Origin: Pseudolysinimonas yzui
Lineage (GTDB): Bacteria > Actinomycetota > Actinomycetes > Actinomycetales > Microbacteriaceae
DNA length: 64,000 nucleotides
Assembly: GCF_014653215.1 (NCBI RefSeq)
Contig: NZ_BNAI01000001.1
Coordinates: 393,237-457,236, forward strand
Direction: 5' to 3'
In this document: piece by piece, positions 1 through 8,364 of the stretch
Layout: each line of letters begins with the position of its first letter
Position numbering within the stretch: position 1 is the stretch's first letter
Position numbers and translations under genes: made by a program
The notes under the pieces: model-generated
What the model was told of the DNA's origin: nothing
Databases searched by the model: none
The model's input: the letters and a program-made list of their open reading frames with translations, nothing else

Positions 1-97
1 GAGGACGTCACCTCATTTTGGTGAGTGCAGACTGATTTGTCTATGCCTCAGTTTCGAGATGTCGAAGAAAGTCGACAGGCGCCCACCCCGGGCGAGG
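1..97. other. Window edge, no gene seen
   Basis: I see no supported coding region here. It is the 3' flank of the helicase gene on the minus strand. A small inverted repeat (TTCGA-gatg-TCGAA, 53-66) could form a weak hairpin, but no T-run follows it on the minus strand. Confidence 0.4.
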
Positions 98-2179
98 TCA
101 GGCCACGCCCACCCAGAGGCCGTCGCGGGCCCGCGTCAGGCCGACGAACAGTTCGCGGCGCTGCAGAACGGTGCGCTCCACCGCGGCGGCGTCGAGCGCC
201 GCTCCACCGTCTTGCACGAGGTAGGGCGGGGTGCGCACCACGAGCACCTCGGCGAACTCCAGGCCCTTCGCGCGCTTGATCGTGCCGACCTTCACCGCGT
301 CGACGGGGGCGCCATCGTAGGTCGCGAGGTCGATCGTCGGGATGCCGGCGTCCGCGAGCGCCTCGGCGGCCTCCTGAGCGTGCCAGGCGTAGAGCGCGAG
401 CACGCCGATGTCGCCGAGGCGCACCCCGCGTCCCGACGCGGCGGAGTCGGCGACGATGCGCCGCACCCGTTCGACGAGCGACCGGTCGTGTACCGCCCGC
501 GAGGGGAAGACCGTGTAGACGGGCCGTGGTCCGCGGCGGAGTGCGCGGGCCGCATCCGCCCCCGTCGTCGCGCCCTCGATGTCGGTGAGCCGATCGCCCT
601 CCACCAGAAGACCGGCGAACTCGGCGATCTCGGCGGTGTTGCGGTAGTTGGTCGTGAGCACCGCCGCACGCCCGGCGATCGACACCCCCGCCTCGGCGAG
701 CGTCGCTCCGCCGGGATAGATCGTCTGCTGCCCGTCGCCCACCAGGTTGAGACCGTCGGGGATGTCGCCGACGAGCGAATGCAGCATGCGGATCATGAGC
801 GGTGAGAGATCCTGCACCTCGTCGACGATCACCGCCCGGTAGGTGTCGAGCGGCTGTTCCTGCAGCGCGGCGTGGGCCTCGAGGATGAGGTCCTGCCAGT
901 CGGCGACATCGCGGGCGCGCAAGGCGTTCTCGTAGGCGACATAGAGCTCCCACACCGCGGCCCGCTGGTCGACCGTGAGGGGGCGTTGCCGCCCGTGCCG
1001 GGCCAGCCCCGCGTATTGCTCGAAGCGGGTCAGGCCGCGGCCCTTGAGCACCGCCGACACCTCCTCGTACCAGTACCGGGCGGCCGGATCGATCACGCCG
1101 AGAGGCCCGTCGATGCCGTGCCGTCGCCAGACCTCGTCGAAGAGGCGTGAGGCGAGTTCGGCGTCGACATCGAGACGGCTGCCCCGCGCGGCGAGCACCT
1201 CGGCGGCGAAACCGTGCACGCTCCGGAACTCCACCCGGTCGGCCACGTCGGGTGCCATCCGATGGAGCAGCGATTGGAGAACGGCGGGCAAGGTGCGCAC
1301 GAACGTCGTGACGAGCACCGGACCGCCGGTGACCCGCGCGAGGTAGGCGGCGCGATGCAGCGCCACGACGGTCTTGCCGGTGCCGGCGGCGCCCCGGATG
1401 CGCGACGGCCCGTTGAACGAGCGTCGCACCAGGCGAGCCTGGTCGGGGTCGAGGAACGCCATCCACTCCTCGATCGGCGCGCGGCGGTAGCCGTCGAGCA
1501 ACGCCGCGTGGAGCTGCTCCGCCGTGGGCGGATCGATCGGCAGCTGCGGGTCGGCGGCGACCTGGGTCGCGGCGACGGGGAGGGTGACCGGTCCGGTGGT
1601 CATCGGCGGGAAGAGGTGCTCGAGGGCTGTACGCACCTCGGCGACCCGGGTCGGCGACAGCCGGACGCCGAGCCGGGCGATCTCGCCGATGGCGGCGGTG
1701 TCGCCGAGCAGCGTCACGCCGAGCAGCTGCGTGCGCGGCAGGTCGACCCCGGTGAGGGCGATGACGGCGTGCACCTCGCCGGGGGCCAGACCGATCTCGG
1801 CGAGCTCGCCCTGTGTCAGGTGCAGCAGATCGGCGAGCCGCTCGACCTCGTTCGTCGCGTCGACGTCACCGCGCCACACCCGGCCCCCGGCGATCGTCAC
1901 CTGAGGCCACGACGTGGTGCCGACCAGCACCACGCCGCTCGGCCCGACCAGCACGAGATCGACGCTGCCTCCGGCCGGCCCGGGGTGCTTGCGGTCGGCG
2001 AGCAGACTGTAGCCGAGGGGCTCGAGCTCGATCAGGGCGCGGGCGAGACGCTGCTCGCTGGGCGCGGTGGTCTCGAAGCTGAGGGCCATCTGGCGCGCGA
2101 TGCCGGCCCGGCGGGCGCTCTCATCCGCCTGCTCACGCTGTCGCGCGGCCTCCCCCGCGACAGGGTCTCCCGCTGCCAC
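98..2179 (-). CDS. NERD-like domain fused to UvrD/Rep-type superfamily I helicase
   Basis: Predicted ATP-driven DNA helicase of 693 aa. Residues about 35-130 resemble a NERD (nuclease-related) domain. The core aspartate is there (GSVDLVLVGP), but the usual (E/D)xK that follows is replaced by GTTSW, so nuclease activity is doubtful. The helicase half keeps the superfamily I motifs: Walker A GAAGTGKT near residue 265, DEVQD near 450, then GDGQQTIY, TTNYRNT and the final GLTRARDGLWVG. The protein stops directly after motif VI, so the C-terminal 2B extension of full UvrD is missing. The GTG start at 2179 follows a G-run Shine-Dalgarno; an internal ATG at 2089 would remove 30 residues. It appears to be a single-gene unit. 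Role in repair or DNA processing is inference. Confidence 0.82.
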   Translation of the reverse strand: MAAGDPVAGEAARQREQADESARRAGIARQMALSFETTAPSEQRLARALIELEPLGYSLLADRKHPGPAGGSVDLVLVGPSGVVLVGTTSWPQVTIAGGRVWRGDVDATNEVERLADLLHLTQGELAEIGLAPGEVHAVIALTGVDLPRTQLLGVTLLGDTAAIGEIARLGVRLSPTRVAEVRTALEHLFPPMTTGPVTLPVAATQVAADPQLPIDPPTAEQLHAALLDGYRRAPIEEWMAFLDPDQARLVRRSFNGPSRIRGAAGTGKTVVALHRAAYLARVTGGPVLVTTFVRTLPAVLQSLLHRMAPDVADRVEFRSVHGFAAEVLAARGSRLDVDAELASRLFDEVWRRHGIDGPLGVIDPAARYWYEEVSAVLKGRGLTRFEQYAGLARHGRQRPLTVDQRAAVWELYVAYENALRARDVADWQDLILEAHAALQEQPLDTYRAVIVDEVQDLSPLMIRMLHSLVGDIPDGLNLVGDGQQTIYPGGATLAEAGVSIAGRAAVLTTNYRNTAEIAEFAGLLVEGDRLTDIEGATTGADAARALRRGPRPVYTVFPSRAVHDRSLVERVRRIVADSAASGRGVRLGDIGVLALYAWHAQEAAEALADAGIPTIDLATYDGAPVDAVKVGTIKRAKGLEFAEVLVVRTPPYLVQDGGAALDAAAVERTVLQRRELFVGLTRARDGLWVGVA

Positions 2180-2307
2180 AATTCCCCCCGGAATCTTCAG
2201 GAGCCGGGTGCCTTTCTGTGGCGCCGCGACTCCTGCTCCCAGTGTGCGCGGGCGGGGGGAGTCCTGCTATCGCGTCTTCGGGGGGCACGCGGGCGCGCCG
2301 CGACGCG

Positions 2308-2670
2308 CTACCAGCCGGGAACCACCTCGGCCAGCACGACCGGAAGCCAGAACAGGCCGAGTGAGCCGAACACCCCGATGATGATCGCCACGATCCCGGG
2401 CGCCTTGCGGCCGCCGCGGAACAGGCTGACCACGCCCAGCACGACGGCGGTGAACGACACGGGGGAGAGCACCGCCACGACGCCGAAGAACACGAGCATG
2501 CCGCCGAGGAAGCCCACGTAGACGGCATCGTCGAAGGTCGACGACTCGACCGCCCCGATGATCGCGACGACGATCCAGGCCACGAGGGGTGCGACGGCCG
2601 CGACGAGGGCGAGAACGAGGGCGACGACGCCGACCCGGTTGCGTGATGGAGGCGTCACGGCGACGGTCAT
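2308..2670 (-). CDS. Small membrane protein, DUF4190-like
   Basis: A 120-residue protein with three hydrophobic helices (about residues 14-38, 50-75 and 92-118). It has a short cytosolic N-terminus and an FRGGRKAPG linker typical of DUF4190-type small actinobacterial membrane proteins. Function unknown. The ATG at 2670 is chosen because a TATCCT -10 box ends six bases upstream, which would make the mRNA leaderless; longer readings upstream run into the divergent oxygenase gene. It faces the dioxygenase gene across a 54-base shared promoter region. Confidence 0.7.
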   Translation of the reverse strand: MTVAVTPPSRNRVGVVALVLALVAAVAPLVAWIVVAIIGAVESSTFDDAVYVGFLGGMLVFFGVVAVLSPVSFTAVVLGVVSLFRGGRKAPGIVAIIIGVFGSLGLFWLPVVLAEVVPGW

Positions 2671-2676
2671 TTCGCG

Positions 2677-2682
2677 AGGATA
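2677..2682 (-). promoter_or_regulatory. Putative leaderless -10 box (TATCCT)
   Basis: TAnnnT hexamer with six bases between it and the ATG at 2670, so transcription would begin at or beside the start codon. One of the recurring sites described in the findings. Confidence 0.45.
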
Positions 2683-2712
2683 CTGCGTAACGCGCCCGAA
2701 ACCGGCGCTTGT

Positions 2713-2718
2713 TAGCGT
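2713..2718 (+). promoter_or_regulatory. Putative leaderless -10 box (TAGCGT)
   Basis: TAnnnT hexamer six bases before the ATG at 2725. It is divergent from the 2677-2682 box, and no Shine-Dalgarno lies between it and the start. Confidence 0.45.
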
Positions 2719-2724
2719 GACGCA

Positions 2725-3780
2725 ATGGCCACCGAATCGTCGAACTTCTCCGTTCCCTCGATCGACATCACGCCCTACGTCGCCGACGGCACCGCCGAGG
2801 AACGCGCGGCGGTGGCCCGCGCGATCGACGACGCCTGTCGCACCGTCGGATTCATGCAGATCCTCGGCCACGGCATCCCCGACGCGGTGATCGCGGGGCT
2901 GGCCGAAGCGATGGATGCCTTCTTCGCCCTCGACCTCGAGACGAAGAAGACCTACAAGACCCCTCCGAAGATCAACCGCGGGTACTCGCCGCCCAAGTCG
3001 GAGAGCCTGAGCCTGAGCCTCGGCGTCGAGAGCGCCAACCGCATGAACGACTTCTTCGAAGCGTTCAACGTCGGCGCGGCACGGTCCGACTATCCCGGCG
3101 TCGAGCTGCCCGCCGACGACTACGCCGAGAACGTGTGGCCCGAGGTCGCCGGCTTCCGCGAGAAGGTGGAGGCCTACTACGCCGAAGCCAAGCGCGTGGC
3201 CGAGACCATGACGGTGATCTTCGCCGACGCGCTCGGGCTGCCCGAGGGTTTCTACGACGCCTACACCGGGCACTCGCTCGACGTCATGCGCATGAACAAC
3301 TACGCCCTGCCGCCGGGGCGAATCCAGCTCGACGGCGACCTCATCGGCATGGGCGAACACACCGACTACGGGATCGTCACGGTGCTGTGGGCCGACCAGG
3401 TGAAGGGACTCCAGGTGCTCGGCACCGACGGATCGTGGAACGACGTCAGCCCCGCCGACGACGCCCTGCTCATCAACCTCGGCGACGTCACCGCGCGCTG
3501 GACGAACGACCAGTGGATGTCGACGCTGCACCGGGTCAAGCCGCCGATCGTCGACGGCACGATCGAACGCCGCCGCAGCGCGGCCTACTTCCACGACGGC
3601 GACATCGACGCGCTCATCACGACGATGCCGCACCTCATCGACGACGCGCACCCCAACCGCTACCCCGAGCCGATCACCGTGGGCGAGCACATCCGCGCCA
3701 AGCTCGCGGGCTCCCGCGCCGGCAAGAGGAACGACACCGCGGGGGCCGAGAAGGATCGGGTGCTCGCCGCCCGCGGTTAG
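2725..3780 (+). CDS. Isopenicillin-N-synthase-family Fe(II)/2-oxoglutarate dioxygenase
   Basis: Non-haem iron oxygenase of 351 aa. An N-terminal DIOX_N-type domain (IDITPYV...GFMQILGHGIP) precedes a jelly-roll 2OG-FeII domain. Iron ligands are visible as H212 and D214 in EHTDYG and H269 in TLHRVK, and the RRSAAYF segment supplies the RxS that binds the co-substrate carboxylate. Family length is about 320-360 aa, so it is full length. Substrate is unknown: relatives oxidise flavonoids, gibberellins, thymine or peptides, and nothing nearby suggests a beta-lactam cluster. It starts with ATG after a leaderless-type promoter. The deoD-like gene begins 24 bases downstream with its own -10-like box. 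Confidence 0.85.
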   Translation: MATESSNFSVPSIDITPYVADGTAEERAAVARAIDDACRTVGFMQILGHGIPDAVIAGLAEAMDAFFALDLETKKTYKTPPKINRGYSPPKSESLSLSLGVESANRMNDFFEAFNVGAARSDYPGVELPADDYAENVWPEVAGFREKVEAYYAEAKRVAETMTVIFADALGLPEGFYDAYTGHSLDVMRMNNYALPPGRIQLDGDLIGMGEHTDYGIVTVLWADQVKGLQVLGTDGSWNDVSPADDALLINLGDVTARWTNDQWMSTLHRVKPPIVDGTIERRRSAAYFHDGDIDALITTMPHLIDDAHPNRYPEPITVGEHIRAKLAGSRAGKRNDTAGAEKDRVLAARG

Positions 3781-3791
3781 CCTCGCGTCGA

Positions 3792-3797
3792 TAACCT
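3792..3797 (+). promoter_or_regulatory. Putative leaderless -10 box (TAACCT)
   Basis: TAnnnT hexamer seven bases before the ATG at 3805. Confidence 0.4.
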
Positions 3798-3804
3798 CAG
3801 GGGC

Positions 3805-4524
3805 ATGGCAACCCCGCACATCAGCGCCGAACCCGGTGACATCGCGCCCGTCGTGCTCATGCCCGGCGACCCGCGTCGCGCCCAACGGATCGCCGACGAG
3901 CTGTTCGACGACGCCCGGCTGGTGACCGAGGTGCGCGGCATCCTCGGGTTCACGGGCACGTTCCAGGGCACGCCGGTCTCGGTGCTCGCCTCGGGCATGG
4001 GCGGGCCGTCGATCGCGATCTACGCCACCGAGCTGGCCCGGTTCTACGGCGTGACCCGCATCGTGCGCGTCGGCACGGCGGGCGGGCTCCAGCCCGCGAT
4101 GCCGCTCGGCACCGTCGTCGCCGCCTCGGTCGCGCACACCGACTCCGCGATGACCGCGGGCTGGGTGCCGGGCGTCGCGCTCTCGGCCGCTCCGGCCTTC
4201 TCGCTGCTGCGGGCGGCCGTCGAAGCCGCGGAACGGGATGCCGTGGCGCTCCGGGTGGGGGCCGTGTTCTCGAGCGACACCTTCTATGCCGATGACCCCA
4301 CGGTCACCGGGAAGCTCGCGGTGCTCGGCACTCTCGCGGTGGAGATGGAGGCCGCGACCCTCTACGCCGTGGGGGCGAAGGAGGGAATCGAGACTCTCGC
4401 CCTGGTGACGGTGACCGACGACCTGACGACGGGAGAACACCTTCCCGCCCTCGACCGGGAGACCGGGTTCGGCACCGCGGCGCAGCTGGCGCTTGCCGCG
4501 TCGATGCCGCCGCCGGTCAGCTGA
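3805..4524 (+). CDS. deoD: DeoD-type purine-nucleoside phosphorylase
   Basis: Predicted to split nucleosides by phosphorolysis into free base plus (deoxy)ribose 1-phosphate in the salvage pathway. The 239 residues match the hexameric PNP family: ATPHISAEPGDIA at the N-terminus, VLMPGDPRRAQRIA as the phosphate-binding start, GILGFTGT, SGMGGPS, the RVGTAGGL loop, and VEMEAATLY with the catalytic-site glutamates. Length equals E. coli DeoD (239). The usual SDH motif near the end reads TVTDDLTTGE, so the base-recognising Asp may be kept in altered form; uridine phosphorylase is a possible alternative. It precedes a G6PDH-like gene with a 19-base gap. Confidence 0.8.
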   Translation: MATPHISAEPGDIAPVVLMPGDPRRAQRIADELFDDARLVTEVRGILGFTGTFQGTPVSVLASGMGGPSIAIYATELARFYGVTRIVRVGTAGGLQPAMPLGTVVAASVAHTDSAMTAGWVPGVALSAAPAFSLLRAAVEAAERDAVALRVGAVFSSDTFYADDPTVTGKLAVLGTLAVEMEAATLYAVGAKEGIETLALVTVTDDLTTGEHLPALDRETGFGTAAQLALAASMPPPVS

Positions 4525-4531
4525 GTCGCTC

Positions 4532-4537
4532 TAGCAT
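4532..4537 (+). promoter_or_regulatory. Putative leaderless -10 box (TAGCAT)
   Basis: TAnnnT hexamer six bases before the GTG at 4544. Confidence 0.4.
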
Positions 4538-4543
4538 CGGACC

Positions 4544-5905
4544 GTGGCCCCTTCGCGTATCGAGACCCTCGTCATCCTCGGCGCCGGGGGCGACCTCACG
4601 TCGCGTCTGCTGCTGCCCGGCCTCGCGACGCTGCTCGCCTCGTCACGCGGCAGCGCCATCCGCCTGATCGGCGTCGATCGCGACCCGATGAGCGATGCCG
4701 CCTGGCAGCGGCGGGTCGGCAAGGCGTTCTCGGGGGTCGACGCGCGGCTGGCCGACCGGGTGCTCGAGTCCTCGGTCTACCTCCAGGCCGACGTCACCGA
4801 CGCGGAGGCCCTCGGGCGCGTCCTCACGGCCGCGACGGGTCGGGTCGCCCTGTTCTTCGCCCTGCCGCCCGCGGTCACGGTGCTGGCGTGCCGCACGCTC
4901 GCCACGATGAAGCTCCCCGACGGGATCGTGCTGGCGATCGAGAAGCCGTTCGGCACCGACCTGGCATCGGCCCGGGCGCTCAACCGGCTGCTGCAGAAAC
5001 TGGTGCCCGAAGAACAGGTGTTCCGCGTCGACCACTTCCTCGGAAAGTCGACCGTCATCAACCTGCTCGGCCTCCGGTTCGCCAACCGCATCTTCGAGCC
5101 GCTGCTGTCGGCGCAGAACGTCGCCCACGTCGAGGTCAACATCGAGGAAGACCTCGGGCTCGAGGGCCGCGCCGGCTACTACGACCGGGCCGGGGCGCTC
5201 GTCGACATGATCCAGAGCCACCTGCTGCTCGTGCTCGCGCTCGCCACGATGGAGCCGCCCGCCACCGTCGGGTCCGAAGACCTGCGGGGCGCGATGGCGC
5301 AGCTGCTGCGCGCCACCCGGCCGTGGAAGAAGGACGGCACCGAGAGCCGGCGGGCACGCTACACGGCCGGCACGATCGGTCGACGGAAACTGCCCGCGTA
5401 CCTCAGCGAAGACGGGGTCGATCGTTCACGGAACACCGAGACCCTCGCCGAGATGACCGTCGCGATCGACAACTGGCGCTGGGCGGGCGTGCCCTTCGTG
5501 CTGCGCTCGGGCAAGGCGATCGGCGACCCCCGGCAGGAGATCGTGTTCACCTTCCGCGACGTGCCGCACCTGCCGACCGGGTTCCACGGGCCGGGGCGTC
5601 AGGCACGGCTGCGCATCGGGATCAAACCCGCCACGATGTCCCTCGACCTCGTGACCAACGGCCGCGACGACCCCTTCGACCTCGAATGGGACACCCTCGA
5701 TGCGGAGTTCGGCCCGAGCGAACTCAAGCCCTACGGCGAGGTGCTCGCGGAACTGCTCGACGGCGATCCGACGCTCTCGGTGCGCGGGGACATCGCCGAG
5801 GAGTGCTGGCGCATCGTCGCGCCCGTGCTCGCCGCCTGGCGCGCCGATCGGGTTCCGCTCGACAGCTACCCGGCCGGAACCCGCGGCCCGCGGAGCTGGC
5901 ACTAG
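4544..5905 (+). CDS. zwf: Glucose-6-phosphate dehydrogenase-like protein (orphan)
   Basis: Predicted to oxidise glucose 6-phosphate with NAD(P)+ at the entry of the pentose phosphate pathway. The 453 residues carry ILGAGGDLTSR (Rossmann; most G6PDHs read GASGDL), AIEKPFG, the substrate signature RVDHFLGKS, the catalytic-dyad region QSHLLLVLALATMEPP, and RSGKAI. It is about 50 residues shorter than the usual Zwf. It does not sit in the tal-zwf-opcA cluster normal for actinobacteria, so it is probably a second, divergent paralogue; substrate and cofactor may differ. GTG start after a TAGCAT box. It ends four bases before the convergent alcohol dehydrogenase. Confidence 0.78.
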   Translation: MAPSRIETLVILGAGGDLTSRLLLPGLATLLASSRGSAIRLIGVDRDPMSDAAWQRRVGKAFSGVDARLADRVLESSVYLQADVTDAEALGRVLTAATGRVALFFALPPAVTVLACRTLATMKLPDGIVLAIEKPFGTDLASARALNRLLQKLVPEEQVFRVDHFLGKSTVINLLGLRFANRIFEPLLSAQNVAHVEVNIEEDLGLEGRAGYYDRAGALVDMIQSHLLLVLALATMEPPATVGSEDLRGAMAQLLRATRPWKKDGTESRRARYTAGTIGRRKLPAYLSEDGVDRSRNTETLAEMTVAIDNWRWAGVPFVLRSGKAIGDPRQEIVFTFRDVPHLPTGFHGPGRQARLRIGIKPATMSLDLVTNGRDDPFDLEWDTLDAEFGPSELKPYGEVLAELLDGDPTLSVRGDIAEECWRIVAPVLAAWRADRVPLDSYPAGTRGPRSWH

Positions 5906-5909
5906 TCGC

Positions 5910-7073
5910 TCAGCGGAAGACGCCGGCGTACAGCGCCGAGACCTCACTCGGGCTCGGCTCGACCGGGTTGTTCGCCGGCGAGCCCGACGCGATCGCCTGC
6001 GCGGTCATGGTCGGGATGGCGGCATCCCACGCTTCAGGGGAAACGCCCAGGTCGCTCAGCCGGGGCACGCCGAGGGCGGTGTTGAGCCGCTCGAGTTCGT
6101 CGACCAGGGTCTCCCCGGCGGCGAGGTCCGAGTCGTTCCCCGCCACCGGGCCGAGCGCCCGCGCGCAGTCGGCGTAGCGGGTTGCGGCACCGGGCAACGA
6201 GAAGCGGGTGACCGCGGGGAAGAGCAGGGCGTTCGAGAGCCCGTGGGCGATTCCGAAGCGCGCGCCGATCGGTCGGCTCATGCCGTGCACCAACGCGACG
6301 CTCGCGTTCGAGAAGGCCGCACCGGCGAACAGCGACGCGAGCATCATCTCCTCCCGGGCGCGCCGGTCGGCGCCGTCGGCGTAGACGGCCTCGAGGTTCC
6401 CGCGGATCAGCCCGATGGCGCGCAGGGCGAAGATGTCGCTCAGCGGGGTGGCTCTGCGGCTCACGTAGGCCTCGACGGCGTGCGTGAGCGCGTCGATGCC
6501 GGTGTCGGCGGTGAGCCGCGGCGGCATCGTGAGGGTCAGCTCCACGTCGACGATCGCCGCGCGGGGCAGGAACGCGGCACCGGCGCACAACATCTTCTCG
6601 GCGGTGGCGTCGTCGGTGATGACGGTGAACTGCGTCGCCTCCGATCCGCTGCCGGCCGTCGTCGGCACCGCGAGGATCGGCAGGGCGCCGCCGAGGGTCT
6701 GCACCGGGGCCTTGTAGCGTCGCATCTCGCCGCCGCTCAGCGCGAGCAGCGCGATCGCCTTCGCGGTGTCGATCGGGCTGCCGCCGCCGACGCCGATCAC
6801 GGCATCCGCCCCCGCAGCGAGCGCCGCGGCGACCCCGGCGTCGACCGCCGCGGTCGACGGGTCGGGCACGGTGTCGGAGAACACGACGGGCTCGAGGCCG
6901 TCGGCGCGCAAGAGGGCGGCGATCTCGGCGGCGACGCCGTTCTGAGCGTGGAACGGGTCGGTGACGATCAGCGGTCGGGAGATGCCGAGCTCGAGGGCGG
7001 CCTCCCCGATGCGCTGCCGTGCGCCGGCACCGACCAGCAGGCGGGGGAGCCGGAACGACGCGACCCCGGTCAC
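5910..7073 (-). CDS. Iron-containing alcohol dehydrogenase / maleylacetate-reductase-like
   Basis: NAD(P)-dependent dehydrogenase of the group III (Fe-ADH) family, 387 aa. Visible features are the nucleotide-binding GGGSPIDTAKAI and the metal-binding helices TGIDALTHAVEAYVS and VHGMSRPIGARFGIAHG, whose Asp and His residues match the family ligands. The N-terminal pattern (FRLPRLLVGAGARQRI) and length resemble maleylacetate reductase (MacA/TcbF). No aromatic ring-cleavage genes are adjacent, so the substrate is open. GTG start overlaps the stop of the YdeI-like gene (GTGA), making it the last gene of a three-gene operon with that gene and the VOC gene. Confidence 0.82.
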   Translation of the reverse strand: MTGVASFRLPRLLVGAGARQRIGEAALELGISRPLIVTDPFHAQNGVAAEIAALLRADGLEPVVFSDTVPDPSTAAVDAGVAAALAAGADAVIGVGGGSPIDTAKAIALLALSGGEMRRYKAPVQTLGGALPILAVPTTAGSGSEATQFTVITDDATAEKMLCAGAAFLPRAAIVDVELTLTMPPRLTADTGIDALTHAVEAYVSRRATPLSDIFALRAIGLIRGNLEAVYADGADRRAREEMMLASLFAGAAFSNASVALVHGMSRPIGARFGIAHGLSNALLFPAVTRFSLPGAATRYADCARALGPVAGNDSDLAAGETLVDELERLNTALGVPRLSDLGVSPEAWDAAIPTMTAQAIASGSPANNPVEPSPSEVSALYAGVFR

Positions 7074-7519
7074 GCGCGCCCGACGAGCATGTCGATCGCC
7101 TTCGCCACCCGGCGATTCCGCGTGTCATCGCTCTTGGCGTCGAGGATCGCCGTGACGTGCGCCTTCTGGTGTGAGGGCGCGAGTCTCTCCCAGGCGGCGG
7201 CCGCCGCGGGATCGGCGGCGAGCGCGACGGCGAGCACCTCGGGCACCTCGACAGTGCGCGGGGCCGTGTCGTGCTCGAGTGTCACCTCGACCTCGTCGCC
7301 CGCGCCCCTGCCGGTCTTCGCGCGGGTGTCGGCATTGAACGAGATGAGGTTCTTGCCGCCCATCACCGCGGTCGTCGTGCGGTAGCTGTACCCGCCGTCG
7401 ATCGTCACCACGACGGGCACCCGTTTGCCCGCGCCGAACGACGCGAGGATCTCGTCGGGAACGACGATGCCGACGTTGTTGCCGCCGGTGGCCAACAGGG
7501 TCGTGCGAAAGGTGGGCAT
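7070..7519 (-). CDS. YdeI/OmpD-associated-family protein (DUF1905 plus YdeI-like tail)
   Basis: A 149-residue cytosolic protein. Residues about 1-85 form a DUF1905 domain (TGGNNVGIVVPDEIL, GYSYRTTTAVMGGK). Residues about 95-145 form the helical YdeI tail, with SHQKAHVTAILDAK and TRNRRVAKAIDML, the repeated R-helix typical of the family. Some members are linked to bacteriocin protection or envelope stress, but the biochemical role is unknown. Its ATG overlaps the VOC stop (TGATG) and its own stop overlaps the dehydrogenase start, so translation is probably coupled across all three. Confidence 0.75.
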   Translation of the reverse strand: MPTFRTTLLATGGNNVGIVVPDEILASFGAGKRVPVVVTIDGGYSYRTTTAVMGGKNLISFNADTRAKTGRGAGDEVEVTLEHDTAPRTVEVPEVLAVALAADPAAAAAWERLAPSHQKAHVTAILDAKSDDTRNRRVAKAIDMLVGRA

Positions 7520-8313
7520 CAGGAGGCCTCCGGCAGCTGGATGACGGTGAACAGGGTTCCGAGCGGGTCGGTGGCGTGCGCGACGCGTCCGAACGGGGTG
7601 TCGACCGGCTGGTCGAGCAGCGCCCCTCCGAGTTCGCGGATGCGGCGTGCGGCGGTCTCGGCGTCCGCGACCGCGAAGTACGGCATCCAGGCCGACTCGT
7701 CATCGAGGTCGTCGCGCGCCGCGTCGTAGATACCGACCCGCGCCTCCCCGGGCTCGCCGTGCACGACCATGCGGAACTCGTCGGAGTCGCCCATCGAGAC
7801 CGTCTGCCAGCCGGCGACGTTCCGGTAGAACGGCACCGCCGCCGCGAAGTCGAGGGTGTGCAATTCGAACCAGGCGGGCGCACCCGGCTCGTTCTCGGCT
7901 CCGAACCCCGGATGCGTTCCTGGCTGCCAGAACCCCACCCGGGCCCCCGAGGGATCGGTCGCGATCAGCAGCACCCCCAGGTCGCCGGCCATCGACGGCC
8001 CGACCTCGACGCGGCCGCCGTTCGCCTCGACGGCCGCGGCCGCGGCCCCCGCGTCGAGCACCTTGAGGTAGACGATCCAGCCGTCATCGGGCATCGGCAC
8101 GAGCCGGGCGACGTGGTCGCCGTGCAGGCGCAGGGTCGCGGCGCCGTCGAGAGAGTCGGAGGCGTCGGCCGTCCAGCCGAGCAGGCCCCCGTAGAACGCC
8201 AGGGAGCGCTCCGGGTCGGTCGTCGCCAGTTCGAGCCAGATCGGCTCGCCCGGGAAACGATCGACGGCGGCACTCACTCGCGCGACTTCGGACACAGTGC
8301 CAGTGTCGTTCAC
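7519..8313 (-). CDS. Double VOC (glyoxalase-fold) protein
   Basis: The 264 aa form two vicinal-oxygen-chelate domains in tandem (about residues 18-135 and 140-262), each with the beta-alpha-beta-beta-beta pattern: EPIWLELATTDPERSLAFY and PAWFELHTLDFAAAVPFY. Similar proteins are annotated as hydroxylase/glyoxalase-like; metal ligands are not certain from sequence alone, so it may bind a ligand rather than catalyse. First gene of the VOC-YdeI-ADH operon. Start is uncertain: GTG at 8313 is the longest, while GTGs at 8295 and 8277 also fit and none has a clear Shine-Dalgarno. Confidence 0.75.
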   Translation of the reverse strand: MNDTGTVSEVARVSAAVDRFPGEPIWLELATTDPERSLAFYGGLLGWTADASDSLDGAATLRLHGDHVARLVPMPDDGWIVYLKVLDAGAAAAAVEANGGRVEVGPSMAGDLGVLLIATDPSGARVGFWQPGTHPGFGAENEPGAPAWFELHTLDFAAAVPFYRNVAGWQTVSMGDSDEFRMVVHGEPGEARVGIYDAARDDLDDESAWMPYFAVADAETAARRIRELGGALLDQPVDTPFGRVAHATDPLGTLFTVIQLPEAS

Positions 8314-8364
8314 CCGCGGTCCGAGGGCCAGGGGTCATCCACCGAGTGAAAGCGCGGATCCGGG

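Noticed and set aside
2725-3780. Beta-lactam biosynthesis cluster
   Set aside because: The dioxygenase belongs to the isopenicillin-N-synthase fold family by general motifs only; no ACV synthetase or acyltransferase is nearby.
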